Positions 1-9,297 of a DNA stretch of 64,000 nt are shown piece by piece (positions within the stretch are counted from its first letter, which is position 1; each line of letters starts with the position of its first letter). The stretch covers positions 115,361 through 179,360 of the forward strand of contig JAPCYN010000001.1 in assembly GCA_025941565.1 (NCBI GenBank), written 5' to 3'. A program made the translations under genes and the position numbers. Origin of the DNA: Legionella sp. 515359 (lineage in GTDB: Bacteria > Pseudomonadota > Gammaproteobacteria > Legionellales > Legionellaceae). A model generated the notes under the pieces. That model ran no database searches. It saw only the letters and a list, made by a program, of their open reading frames with translations, and had not been told where the DNA came from.

Positions 1-1
1 T

Positions 2-3000
2 TTAAGAGTTTATCTTGAGGAAGCTGCAGGTGTTTCCAAATATAAAGAGCGGCGGCGCGAGACGTTACAACGTATTGAGCACACACGCGACAATCTAACC
101 CGCGTTGCCGATATCCGCGATGAGCTGGACAAACAATTGCAGCGTTTAGAGCGTCAGGCTAAAGCGGCAGAGCGGTATCTTATTCTCAAAGATGAAGAAC
201 GATTATGCCGTGCAGAAATTTTAGCACTCAAATGGCGAGATTTTATTGCCCAGCAAGAGGTAAAACAGCGTCAAATACAAGAATTGGCAGTGAGTTACGA
301 ACAACAGCAAAGTGCATTAGCTAAAGCAAATAAAGATCGGGTCATTTTGAACGAAACACTTCATGATGTTGATGAGCAAACTCAGCAAATTCAAGCGAGT
401 TTCTATCAGCTGGGAACTGAAATTGCACGTTTGGAAGAAACCATACAACAACAAACACGTGAAAAGAAACGTCTGGAGCACGATCAACAGCAAATGCAGG
501 ATGATTGGCAGACCGCGGAAGGACAACTCAAACACGATAAAGAAGAATTACTTTATTGTCAGCAGAATGTACATGATCTGGAAAAGCAACTTGGGCAATT
601 AAGGGCTCAATTTAAAGAACAAGAGGCTCATTGGCAAGATACTCAAAAACAACAGGCAGAATGGGAGCTTCGTTGGCAAGAGGTCCAGAATCATAGCAGC
701 AATCTGCAAAGAGAGTTTCAGGTGGCACAAGTCAAAGCACAGCACTTGGAAGAAAAACAGCAACAAACTCTTTTACGATTAGAAAAACTTCAATTAGAGC
801 AAGAAACTATTTCTGTAACCGATTTACAACAGAGTCGAAAAAAATTAGAGGAACAGCATACTAAATTAATTGCTGACCAAGAGTTTGATGAACTTCAACT
901 CAAACAAAGCCAAGGGAACACCGAACAATTACGCGCTAGGTTACAAGAGATAGAGCAACAACTGCATGGTTTACAAGATGATTTTCATCGCACGAACAGT
1001 GAGCATGCCGCATTGATGGCAGCGCAGCGTGCAGCAAGACAAGGTATGCAAAGCAGTAAAAATGTCATTAAGGAATGGTCAGAAAAACCTCGATTGATGG
1101 ATATTTTACAGGTTGAAACCAAATGGCAATCTGCTTGTGAACGAGTGCTCAATGAAGCGTTACATGCTTATGTTCTGGAAACTTTTGATGAGCTATGGCC
1201 GCAACGAGCACTTTGCGAGCAACAAGGCGAAAATATTGTTACCCTGAAACAGAGGGGGCTTAAATCTGCGCTTCATCCACGCCTTATCGATAAAATAACA
1301 GGGGATATCCCGGCAAATGCATATCCATTGGAGTACATTTATACTGCAGAACATTTTGATGAAGCATTAAGCTGGTTACCTGAATTGACGGCGTATGAAT
1401 CTATTATCACACCAGATGGTTTTTGGTTGGGACAAGGATGGGTGAAATTTGTTACTCCTGAGACGCAGGATGAATTAGGTTTATTGGCGCGACAACAAAA
1501 AATTACCGATTTGTCTGCAGTGGTTTATGAGTTGCAACAGAAGATTGATACTTTAAGAATAGAGCGTGATGAAACCCATCAGCAATTACAAAAAAGCTTA
1601 AAAGATATTGAATTACAGCAGCTCAATGTTAACGCCAGTAATGAGGCATTAAGAATAAATAGTGTGGCTTTGAGTGCTAATGAGCACGCTATTGTTCATG
1701 CGGAAAAACAGACAACTGCTTTAGCATTCGAATGTGACGAGTTGCAACTTGTTTTGGAGGAAACAGCAGCAGAACAATGCAGTATAAAAGAGAAATTGCA
1801 TTCTTTAGAAGAACAATGTCGCGACTATGAACAACAACAAGAACGCTGCCTGCGTGAAAAACAAGAAGGGTTACACACTCTTGCATTAAAAAATAAACAA
1901 GTGGAAGAATCACGTGTTGCAGTGCATCAAGCAGAGCTGGAATACGATAGAGAAAAAAATAAAATCCAGCAACTCAACGATCGCATTCAACGTGAACAAG
2001 AGCGTTTAAATATTTTGCAGGAGCGTCTGGAAAACTTGGCGATGCTTTGTTTGCAAACTGAGGGTCCTGGAGAAGAACTCAAAGAGCAGCTGGCCTTACA
2101 ATTGCAAAAACACACGGAAGTAGAATCGCAATTGAATTTAAGCAGAGAGCAATTGTCACAACTAAGGATGGAGCTTGAAGAGTGTGAGAAAAATATTTTA
2201 AACTGTGATTTTGAGGTAAAGCGTAACCAAGAACAAATAAGCCAGACGCGAATGGAAGAACAGGCTTTGGCAGTGCGGGCCAGCTCGGTACATGAATCGC
2301 TTGATGAGATGGGATTGCAGGCGCAAACATTACTTGAACAAATACCTACAGGTATAACTCAAGTCATGCGCGAAGATGAATTAATTGCTCTTTCTGAAAA
2401 AATTAAACGCTTAGGAGCTATTAACCTTGCTGCGATTGAAGAGTTTACTGCGGAACAACAACGTAAAGTGTATCTGGATGAGCAGTATAATGATTTAAAT
2501 CAAGCGTTGGCAACCCTGGAAACTGCCATTGAAAAAATGGACAAAGAAACCCGATCGCGTTTGGAGAATACCTTTGAGGAAGTCAATTCTTCATTCAAGG
2601 CACTTTTTCCCCGCCTCTTTGGTGGCGGAAGAGCCCAACTTGAATTGACTTGTGATAATCTGTTGGAAGCTGGTATTGTAGTAATGGCACAACCTCCTGG
2701 AAAACGAAACAGTACCATTCATTTGTTATCCGGGGGAGAGAAGGCAATGACTGCCGTAGCATTGGTTTTTGCTATTTTTCAGTTAAATCCTTCACCTTTT
2801 TGTATGCTGGATGAAGTGGATGCACCTTTAGATGATGTAAATGTAGGGCGTTTTTGCGCTTTAGTGAAAGAGATGTCACAATTCGTACAGTTTCTTTTTA
2901 TTACACATAATAAAGTTACAATGGAATTGGCAGATCATTTGATTGGGGTAACTATGCGTGAACCTGGAGTATCTCGCTTGGTTGCGGTTGATGTAACACA

Positions 3001-3019
3001 AGCTTTGGCTATGGAGTAA
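2..3019 (+). CDS. smc: Chromosome partition protein SMC (5' end outside window)
   Basis: Chromosome-condensing ATPase that forms the MukB-like/SMC ring and organises DNA after replication. The reading frame is open from the first bases, with the conserved EEAAGVSKYK segment that follows the N-terminal ATPase lobe, so the gene starts before the window and the Met at 137 is internal. About 1005 residues are visible; family members have about 1160, so roughly 160 N-terminal residues with Walker A are missing. Two long Gln/Glu-rich coiled coils flank a hinge around residues 350-490. The C-terminal lobe shows the signature LLSGGEK and Walker B CMLDEVDAPLDD. The stop codon abuts the zipA start codon directly, which implies one transcript. 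Confidence 0.97.
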   Translation, partial: LRVYLEEAAGVSKYKERRRETLQRIEHTRDNLTRVADIRDELDKQLQRLERQAKAAERYLILKDEERLCRAEILALKWRDFIAQQEVKQRQIQELAVSYEQQQSALAKANKDRVILNETLHDVDEQTQQIQASFYQLGTEIARLEETIQQQTREKKRLEHDQQQMQDDWQTAEGQLKHDKEELLYCQQNVHDLEKQLGQLRAQFKEQEAHWQDTQKQQAEWELRWQEVQNHSSNLQREFQVAQVKAQHLEEKQQQTLLRLEKLQLEQETISVTDLQQSRKKLEEQHTKLIADQEFDELQLKQSQGNTEQLRARLQEIEQQLHGLQDDFHRTNSEHAALMAAQRAARQGMQSSKNVIKEWSEKPRLMDILQVETKWQSACERVLNEALHAYVLETFDELWPQRALCEQQGENIVTLKQRGLKSALHPRLIDKITGDIPANAYPLEYIYTAEHFDEALSWLPELTAYESIITPDGFWLGQGWVKFVTPETQDELGLLARQQKITDLSAVVYELQQKIDTLRIERDETHQQLQKSLKDIELQQLNVNASNEALRINSVALSANEHAIVHAEKQTTALAFECDELQLVLEETAAEQCSIKEKLHSLEEQCRDYEQQQERCLREKQEGLHTLALKNKQVEESRVAVHQAELEYDREKNKIQQLNDRIQREQERLNILQERLENLAMLCLQTEGPGEELKEQLALQLQKHTEVESQLNLSREQLSQLRMELEECEKNILNCDFEVKRNQEQISQTRMEEQALAVRASSVHESLDEMGLQAQTLLEQIPTGITQVMREDELIALSEKIKRLGAINLAAIEEFTAEQQRKVYLDEQYNDLNQALATLETAIEKMDKETRSRLENTFEEVNSSFKALFPRLFGGGRAQLELTCDNLLEAGIVVMAQPPGKRNSTIHLLSGGEKAMTAVALVFAIFQLNPSPFCMLDEVDAPLDDVNVGRFCALVKEMSQFVQFLFITHNKVTMELADHLIGVTMREPGVSRLVAVDVTQALAME

Positions 3020-3835
3020 ATGATGCAGGCAAATTGGAGCTTAATTCTTAATGTCCTGTTGTTAATTGGCGTTATTGCAGCAATTGGGCGCTTAATGAAA
3101 GCTCGAAGACAGAGCTTAAGTCCCGAACGTTATCAACCGAGTCTGGGAACACCAGAAAAGAGTTCCGATAACGCACAAAATTATAATGATGACATTATTG
3201 CTGTACGCAAAATCAATGCTCCGGCGATGGAGAATAAAATTGAAGTGGACGAGGACTTGCAATTAGTTAAAAAAAACACGGCAAAATCCTCTCAACCACG
3301 GTTGATGTCTGTGGATGATGAAGAGGAAATCACATTAAAGACAGAGGCCGAACAAAAACCAGCACTTAAAAGAGAAGTCGAGACCACACTAAAGACAGAT
3401 AATCCAACTACTTTAATGATGTTTTTGCTCGCAAAAGAAAACAGACAATTTGCTGGGTATGAGTTGTTACAAACCGTCTTGGCAGCGGGTCTGCGTTTTG
3501 GCGAAGGACATTTATTTCATCGCCATCAATTTCCTAACGGCCAAGGCCCCGTTTTGTGCAGTCTGGCAGCTGCAACTGCGACAGGGGTTTTTGATTTACA
3601 AAATATTGGGGCTTTTAGCGTGCGCGGCCTTTGTCTTTACATGCATTCTTCAAAAAATCCCGGTATCGATATTGAGCGATTTGCTGTAATGTTGGAAACA
3701 GCGAGACAATTAAGTGAAGGTTTGGATGCACACTTGCTTGACGATCAGCGTAAGCCGCTGACTGAAGAGCGTATTGCTCGTTATCACCGTCTATTACAAA
3801 TTAATCAGTCTCATTTTGAGTCCGCTGCAGTCTAG
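3020..3835 (+). CDS. zipA: Cell division protein ZipA
   Basis: Inner-membrane anchor that tethers FtsZ to the membrane at the division site. The 271-residue product has one N-terminal membrane segment (about residues 5-23, ILNVLLLIGVIAAIGRL), then a charged, low-complexity linker (to about residue 130), then a globular C-terminal FtsZ-binding domain (PTTLMMFLLAKENRQFAGYELLQ to the end). This is the ZipA architecture, slightly shorter than E. coli ZipA (328 aa) because of the linker. The ATG follows the smc stop without a gap. In many gammaproteobacteria ligA follows zipA; here the next gene is murF. Confidence 0.93.
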   Translation: MMQANWSLILNVLLLIGVIAAIGRLMKARRQSLSPERYQPSLGTPEKSSDNAQNYNDDIIAVRKINAPAMENKIEVDEDLQLVKKNTAKSSQPRLMSVDDEEEITLKTEAEQKPALKREVETTLKTDNPTTLMMFLLAKENRQFAGYELLQTVLAAGLRFGEGHLFHRHQFPNGQGPVLCSLAAATATGVFDLQNIGAFSVRGLCLYMHSSKNPGIDIERFAVMLETARQLSEGLDAHLLDDQRKPLTEERIARYHRLLQINQSHFESAAV

Positions 3836-3917
3836 AGCCCAATCCTGGTGCAACGAAGTGGAACTGGGAAAATTCTGTGTTCAATTAAACCAGAGTTTCG
3901 TTGCGCAACACCAGGCT
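3836..3917. repeat. Imperfect palindrome, GTAGCC/CCCGGG family (paired copies)
   Basis: Two ~30-base related units face each other: AGCCCAATCCTGGTGCAACG on the + strand and, read on the - strand, GTAGCCTGGTGTTGCGCAAC. The same unit recurs in several other spacers of this window (near 16420, 20371, 21872, 35644, 41889, 50383, 54520 and 61559). It lies in the 329-bp gap between zipA and murF and could fold in RNA. It also resembles a small non-autonomous mobile or REP-like element. Confidence 0.6.
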
Positions 3918-4078
3918 ACAAATTTTTTGTCATTTCAGGTTTTCTAGGAAAAGACGGTCCCCTTCTCCTGCTTATAAGAGAAGGCTGAATCCTCTACAGA
4001 TCGCTGAAAAAGCAGTCCAGCTCTATTTCGAGGACAAGCCGCGGGGCGTAGGCACCGATGTGATCAAGAGACAGGGAT

Positions 4079-4111
4079 AAGGGGAGACCGCTTTTACTGC
4101 GATTACCCCTT
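4079..4111. other. Stem-loop in the zipA-murF gap
   Basis: AAGGGG at 4079-4084 pairs with CCCCTT at 4106-4111, and an inner CGC/GCG match extends the stem. No T run follows, so it is not a classic terminator. The rest of the 3918-4164 gap has no ORF that I can support. A segment at about 4029-4060 (CAAGCCGCGGGGCGTAG) resembles segments near 39141 and 40223. Confidence 0.35.
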
Positions 4112-4139
4112 GAACTCTAAGCTCAAGTGTTAGTACACT
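4110..4139 (+). promoter_or_regulatory. Possible promoter for murF
   Basis: TTGAAC at 4110-4115 and TACACT at 4134-4139 are separated by 18 bp, 25 bp before the murF ATG. Each hexamer matches the sigma-70 consensus at four of six positions. This is a visual match only. Confidence 0.3.
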
Positions 4140-4164
4140 AGACTTTTCGCCATGCCTTAATACT

Positions 4165-5490
4165 ATGAATCTAAATACTGTTGCTGCTTTACTTGCCCAA
4201 CCATGTCAGATCAATGCTGAACTTACTGGTATTTGTACTGATAGCCGCGAACTAAAACCGGGTAGTTTGTTTATTGCCATACATGGCGAACGCTTTGATG
4301 GGCATGATTTTATCAAGGAAGCTGAGACACGAGGTGCGGTAGCCGCGGTAGTCAACCATGCTGTCGATGACGTACGCATGCCGCAATTTGTTGTTCCAGA
4401 TCCAATACAAGCTTTGGCTAAAATAGCAGCTGCGCACCGACAGAATATACATTGTCCTGTCATCGCATTGACTGGATCTAATGGAAAAACTACAACCAAA
4501 GAAATGATTGCTGCTATTTTACCCGCTCCTTCCCATGCTACCCGGGGAAATTTAAATAATCATATTGGTGCACCATTAAGTATTTTACAATTGAATAACA
4601 AACACCGTTATGCTGTTTTTGAGTTGGGTGCAAATCATCCCGGTGAAATTGCGCATACTGTTGCAATTGTTCATCCTGATGTGACCTTGATTAATAACAT
4701 TGCTCCAGCACATGTAGAGGGGTTTGGTTCTATAGATGGCGTCGCTCACGCCAAAGGAGAGATACATCAGGGCTTATCTCTTGCCGGTGTTGCGGTAGTC
4801 AATGATGATGATGCTTATGCCCATTTTTGGGATGAGTTATTGATTGACAAGAAGGTTCTCCGCTTTTCTTTAGATCACATGGCGGATATTTATGCTCAAG
4901 ATGTTGTGCTGGATGATCGTGGTTGCGCTCAGTTTTCTTTAATCATACCTAATGGACAGGCTGATATCCATTTAAAGGTCCCTGGGTTACATAATGTTCG
5001 CAATGCCTTAGCTGCTGCAGCATGTTGCCATGCAGTAGGTATTTCCATTAAAGAGATTCAACATGGATTAAACCAATTCGGTGGTGTAAAAGGACGCTTA
5101 ACCGTTCTTGAAGGAAAAAATCAATCGATTGTGATTGATGATACTTATAATGCAAATTTACGCTCTGTTTTAGCTGCTTTAGAGGTATTAGCTGAACATC
5201 CCGGGAAGAAGATTTTTGTTTTTGGGGATATGGGTGAATTGGGTGCCTGGGCGAATCAGCACCATCAGGAAGTTGGGTTTGCCGCGCGTCGCTTGGGTAT
5301 TGATCAGTTACTCAGCTGTGGCTCCAACAGCAGATTAGCCGCTGAGTCATTTGGGATTGGTGGTGAGCATTTTGCCAGCCAGGAGCTATTGGCGCAAAAC
5401 CTCGTAGAGAAGTTATCACCAGATACAGTTGTTTTGGTAAAAGGATCTCGATCCAGTGCAATGGAAAAAATTGTCCATCAACTGGTGTAG
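4165..5490 (+). CDS. murF: UDP-MurNAc-tripeptide:D-Ala-D-Ala ligase MurF
   Basis: Cytoplasmic ATP-dependent ligase that adds D-alanyl-D-alanine to UDP-MurNAc-tripeptide, giving the pentapeptide precursor of peptidoglycan. The 441-residue length fits the family (E. coli 452). An N-terminal Mur domain carries CTDSRELKPGSLFIAI; the central P-loop is TGSNGKTTTKEM (about residues 105-116); the ELGANHPGEI, NNIAPAHVEGFGS and DDTYNANLRS segments are typical of MurF. It opens the run of division and cell-wall genes here; murE, which usually precedes it, is not in the window. It is preceded by a 329-bp gap, so it probably has its own promoter. Confidence 0.96.
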   Translation: MNLNTVAALLAQPCQINAELTGICTDSRELKPGSLFIAIHGERFDGHDFIKEAETRGAVAAVVNHAVDDVRMPQFVVPDPIQALAKIAAAHRQNIHCPVIALTGSNGKTTTKEMIAAILPAPSHATRGNLNNHIGAPLSILQLNNKHRYAVFELGANHPGEIAHTVAIVHPDVTLINNIAPAHVEGFGSIDGVAHAKGEIHQGLSLAGVAVVNDDDAYAHFWDELLIDKKVLRFSLDHMADIYAQDVVLDDRGCAQFSLIIPNGQADIHLKVPGLHNVRNALAAAACCHAVGISIKEIQHGLNQFGGVKGRLTVLEGKNQSIVIDDTYNANLRSVLAALEVLAEHPGKKIFVFGDMGELGAWANQHHQEVGFAARRLGIDQLLSCGSNSRLAAESFGIGGEHFASQELLAQNLVEKLSPDTVVLVKGSRSSAMEKIVHQLV

Positions 5491-5678
5491 ATTGAATGGA
5501 GCTCTAGCGTGTCTGACCTGTGCGACAACAAATAATCGATTTAGAACCAAAGAATTTTTTTGTATGATGCTGAATGGCATGTAGGTTTATGGTATGCTTG
5601 GCCGCTTTTTTGGCCCATTATCCTGTTGGGCGTTATTTAACACAAATCCCATAATTGGGGTTAACAAGAGGAACAATT

Positions 5679-6764
5679 ATGCTCTACTGGCTAACGCAGC
5701 TATTTCAAGGGCAGTATCATGCGTTAAGAGTTTTTCAATACCTGACTTTCAGATCTATTTTAGCTTCTTTGACTGCACTTATAGTGGGTTTGCTGTGTGG
5801 TCCGATTATGATTCGCTGGTTACGAGGCTTACAAATCGGCCAGATGGTACGGGATGACGGTCCTCAATCACATTTATCCAAAGCAGGAACCCCAACTATG
5901 GGTGGGGTCTTAATCCTGGTGGCAATCACGGTAAGTTGTTTGCTTTGGGGGGATTTACAACAGTCCAGTTTATGGCTTGTTCTTTTGGTTACTCTTGCTA
6001 ATGGGGTAGTGGGGTGGGTTGATGATTATCGCAAATTGGTATTAAAAAACAGTAAGGGATTACCCGCACGTTGGAAATACTTTTGGCAGTCAATTATTGC
6101 GCTTATTGCTGTAGTTTATTTATACATGCACGCTACTATGCCTGTCCACACCCAGTTGACTGTACCCTTTTTTAAATCATTAACTATAGGTTTAGGTATC
6201 TTATTCCCTGTTTTGGGTTATTTTGTAATTGTTGGAAGTTCCAATGCAGTGAATTTGACGGATGGACTCGATGGTTTGGCCATCATGCCTATAGTTATGG
6301 TTGCCGGTGCCTTGGGTATCTTTGCTTATGCTTCCAGCAACTCGGTCTATGCACCTTATTTGGGTATCCCTTATGTCCCGAATACAGGGGAATTAACGAT
6401 TTTTTGTTCTTCAATTGTTGGCGCTGGTCTGGGTTTTCTTTGGTACAATAGTTATCCTGCACAGGTATTTATGGGGGATGTGGGTTCTTTAGCTTTAGGG
6501 GCTGCTTTGGGTATTGTCGCAGTGGTCATTAGAGAAGAGCTGGTTTTATTAATGATGGGTGGCTTATTTGTTATTGAGACAATTTCTGTTATTTTACAAG
6601 TAGGTTACTTTAAGTACACTCACGGTAAACGCTTATTTCGAATGGCACCCTTACATCACCATTTTGAATTAAAAGGATGGTCAGAGCCTAAAATAATTGT
6701 CAGATTCTGGATTATTACTGTTGTTTTTGTGTTGTGCGGATTAGCCACGTTAAAACTTCGATAA
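5679..6764 (+). CDS. mraY: Phospho-MurNAc-pentapeptide transferase MraY
   Basis: Integral membrane enzyme that transfers phospho-MurNAc-pentapeptide to undecaprenyl phosphate, forming lipid I. I chose the ATG at 5679 ([20 protein letters not shown]), which matches the family N-terminus. It has a Shine-Dalgarno AAGAGG at 5665-5670 and gives 361 residues (E. coli 360). A start 24 bp upstream is possible but unsupported. Many membrane segments are visible. The catalytic-site segments include [19 protein letters not shown] and the histidine-rich [13 protein letters not shown]. The 188-bp gap after murF has no ORF. Confidence 0.96.
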   Translation: MLYWLTQLFQGQYHALRVFQYLTFRSILASLTALIVGLLCGPIMIRWLRGLQIGQMVRDDGPQSHLSKAGTPTMGGVLILVAITVSCLLWGDLQQSSLWLVLLVTLANGVVGWVDDYRKLVLKNSKGLPARWKYFWQSIIALIAVVYLYMHATMPVHTQLTVPFFKSLTIGLGILFPVLGYFVIVGSSNAVNLTDGLDGLAIMPIVMVAGALGIFAYASSNSVYAPYLGIPYVPNTGELTIFCSSIVGAGLGFLWYNSYPAQVFMGDVGSLALGAALGIVAVVIREELVLLMMGGLFVIETISVILQVGYFKYTHGKRLFRMAPLHHHFELKGWSEPKIIVRFWIITVVFVLCGLATLKLR

Positions 6765-6776
6765 AAAGGTGCACTC

Positions 6777-8108
6777 ATGAATCCTCCTTTGTATTTAGTT
6801 GCAGGTTTGGGTAAAACTGGAGTATCGGTAGCACGATATTTGCGTAGAAAGAATAAACCTTTCATTGCTTTTGATACCCGTGCACAAGCGCCAAGTGTCA
6901 CTGAATTTATAAACGAGTTTCCGGATGTTCCAGTTTATACCCAGCACGTTCCCGATGAGATTATAGGCCAATTATCAGACATCATTGCAAGCCCGGGCTT
7001 GTCTCTGGATACTCCTTTTTTAAAAAAAGCCATGCAAATGGGGATCGCTGTATACGGTGATATTGAATGTTTGGCTCGAGAGATTCATGCACCAGTGATC
7101 GCAATTACGGGAACCAATGGAAAATCAACAGTTACTACTTTGGTAGGCGAAATGGCGAAGGCTGCTGGATATAAAGTTGCTGTGGCCGGGAATATAGGGA
7201 CACCTGTTCTCGATATGCTTCATGATGAGCATCAGTATGATTTGTGGGTTTTGGAATTGTCCAGTTTTCAATTAGATTTAACTTATTCTTTAGCGCCAAT
7301 TGCTGCCACTATTCTAAACGTATCGCCAGACCATTTAGACAGACATCATACTATGGAGGCTTATACCCAAGCCAAGCAACGAGTATATCATCAAGCACAA
7401 GTCGCGTTATTTAATCGAGAGGATTTCTATACTGTTCCAACGATTGAAGCTAATCGTATTTCTTTTGGTATTGATGCCCCTGAAAAAAACAATTGGGGCT
7501 TGATCACTCAAGAAGATAAAATATATTTGGCCAAAGGCAGTACTTGCATTTTGTCCGTTGATTCTGTATTAATCAAAGGAGTACATAATTGGCTTAATGC
7601 ACTTGCTGCTTCTGCTTTAGTTGATGCAGCCGGGATTTCACATCAACACATCACCAGCGTGTTGACTTCATTCACGGGTTTACCGCATCGTTGTCAATGG
7701 GTGCGAACTCTTGATGGCGTTGATTGGATTAATGATTCTAAAGGAACGAATATTGGTGCAACCATCTCTGCTATTAATGGAATAGGAGGTTCTATGCAAG
7801 GAAAGATTGTACTTATTGCCGGTGGCCAAGGAAAGGGTGCTGATTTTAGTGAGTTGGCCCAACCTATTGCTGATTACGTTCGATCCATTATTTTAATTGG
7901 TGAAGATGCGGATAAGATAGAAGCGGCATTAGCTCATGTTGTGCCCATATCACGTGCTTCATCATTAGATAATGCTGTAGTAGTCGCTAAGTCCCAGGCA
8001 AAGCCAGGAGATGTTGTTTTATTGTCCCCTGCATGTGCCAGTTTGGATATGTTCCGTGATTTTAATCATCGCGGCGAAGCGTTTGCTTCTTTAGTGAATG
8101 GATTGTAA
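6777..8108 (+). CDS. murD: UDP-MurNAc-L-Ala:D-Glu ligase MurD
   Basis: Cytoplasmic ligase that adds D-glutamate to UDP-MurNAc-L-alanine. The 443 residues match the family (E. coli 438). The sequence shows GLGKTGVSVARYL in the N-terminal UDP-binding domain, the P-loop TGTNGKSTVTTL (about residues 112-123), ELSSFQLD, and NVSPDHLDRH, and the C-terminal domain has NDSKGTN and LLSPACASLDMFRDFNHRG. The start has AAGGTG a few bases upstream. It begins 12 bp after mraY and is followed 3 bp later by ftsW, so the genes are probably co-transcribed. Confidence 0.97.
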   Translation: MNPPLYLVAGLGKTGVSVARYLRRKNKPFIAFDTRAQAPSVTEFINEFPDVPVYTQHVPDEIIGQLSDIIASPGLSLDTPFLKKAMQMGIAVYGDIECLAREIHAPVIAITGTNGKSTVTTLVGEMAKAAGYKVAVAGNIGTPVLDMLHDEHQYDLWVLELSSFQLDLTYSLAPIAATILNVSPDHLDRHHTMEAYTQAKQRVYHQAQVALFNREDFYTVPTIEANRISFGIDAPEKNNWGLITQEDKIYLAKGSTCILSVDSVLIKGVHNWLNALAASALVDAAGISHQHITSVLTSFTGLPHRCQWVRTLDGVDWINDSKGTNIGATISAINGIGGSMQGKIVLIAGGQGKGADFSELAQPIADYVRSIILIGEDADKIEAALAHVVPISRASSLDNAVVVAKSQAKPGDVVLLSPACASLDMFRDFNHRGEAFASLVNGL

Positions 8109-8111
8109 TCA

Positions 8112-9287
8112 ATGCGGCCAAGACATGTGAATCAAAGGGGTAAACCTGTCAGCAGACCTATTTCGCTTTATGATAAATGGTTAATTAGTGTGGTTATTGG
8201 TTTACTGATAATCGGGCTGATGATGGTTGCTTCAAGTTCGGTCATGATCTCTACCAAATATTTCCATCAACCATTCCATTTTTTAATACGCCAGGCATGT
8301 TATTTATTCGCAGGTTTAATGATTGCTCTTGTAGTGGTCAGGATGGACAGCAGTATTTGGGAGCGTATCAGCATGCCGATGTTGTTAGTGTGTTTGTTGA
8401 TGTTACTTATTGTACTCGTTCCAGGAATTGGTCGCTCAGTTAATGGCAGTCGACGATGGCTCGCTTTGGGGCCAATAGGTATCCAAGTATCTGAACTCGC
8501 CAAACTCACCATGATTTTTTATCTTTCTGGATATTTAGTTCGTCAACAAAAAGCAGTCAGTAACAGCATTTTGGGCTTTATTAAGCCTATGGTGATTTTG
8601 GGTGTAGTTTCCTTTTTGTTATTACTTGAGCCTGATTTTGGTGCGACGGTAGTGATTTCAGGTACTGTTATGGCGATGCTATTTCTAGCTGGTGTAAAAT
8701 TACGCTATTATATAGGATTGATGTGTGTCGTCATGGGGGCACTGGCCTGTTTGGCGGTTTCATCTCCCTATCGAGTTGCTCGCTTAACTGCGTTTTTAGA
8801 TCCTTGGGCAGATCAGTATAATAGTGGTTATCAGTTAACTCAGTCATTGATTGCATTTGGTCGAGGAGGGTGGTTTGGTTCCGGGTTGGGCGAAAGTATT
8901 CAGAAATTGTTGTATTTACCCGAAGCACATACGGACTTTTTATTTGCTGTATTGGCTGAAGAACTCGGTTTGGTAGGTATTTTAATGGTCATGACCTTAT
9001 ACAGTATACTGGTTATTAGAGGTTTGACTATTGCATACAATGCTTATGTACAAGAGCGGTTGTTTGCTTCGTATACTGCTTATGGTTTGACGTTTTGGTT
9101 GGGGCTGCAAGCCGCTATAAATATGGGAGTTAACTCGGGTTTGTTACCTACAAAAGGGTTAACTTTACCGCTAATGAGTTATGGTGGTGCAAGTATGGTT
9201 ATTAATTGTGTTGTAATTGCGTTATTATTGCGCATTGATCATGAAAATCGTTGGCAGGCTCTGGGATTGGGGCCGCTGTCAGCATAA
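8112..9287 (+). CDS. ftsW: Lipid II polymerase / division SEDS protein FtsW
   Basis: SEDS-family membrane glycosyltransferase that polymerises lipid II at the septum with its partner PBP3. The 391-residue product has about ten membrane segments and the family signatures NGSRRWLALGPIGIQVSELAKL, SLIAFGRGGWFGSGLGES, LPEAHTDFLFAVLAEELG and the C-terminal SYGGASM. The last distinguishes a SEDS protein but does not by itself separate FtsW from RodA; the position between murD and murC does. The start is 3 bp after the murD stop. Confidence 0.95.
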   Translation: MRPRHVNQRGKPVSRPISLYDKWLISVVIGLLIIGLMMVASSSVMISTKYFHQPFHFLIRQACYLFAGLMIALVVVRMDSSIWERISMPMLLVCLLMLLIVLVPGIGRSVNGSRRWLALGPIGIQVSELAKLTMIFYLSGYLVRQQKAVSNSILGFIKPMVILGVVSFLLLLEPDFGATVVISGTVMAMLFLAGVKLRYYIGLMCVVMGALACLAVSSPYRVARLTAFLDPWADQYNSGYQLTQSLIAFGRGGWFGSGLGESIQKLLYLPEAHTDFLFAVLAEELGLVGILMVMTLYSILVIRGLTIAYNAYVQERLFASYTAYGLTFWLGLQAAINMGVNSGLLPTKGLTLPLMSYGGASMVINCVVIALLLRIDHENRWQALGLGPLSA

Positions 9288-9297
9288 GGGGGCGTTT

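Noticed and set aside
137-139. Start codon of smc at 137
   Set aside because: The frame is open and family-like from base 2, so this Met is internal and the gene begins before the window.
9217-9297. Upstream ATG of murC inside ftsW
   Set aside because: It would add 27 residues unlike MurC and overlap ftsW by 71 bp; GTG 9298 has a good ribosome site.
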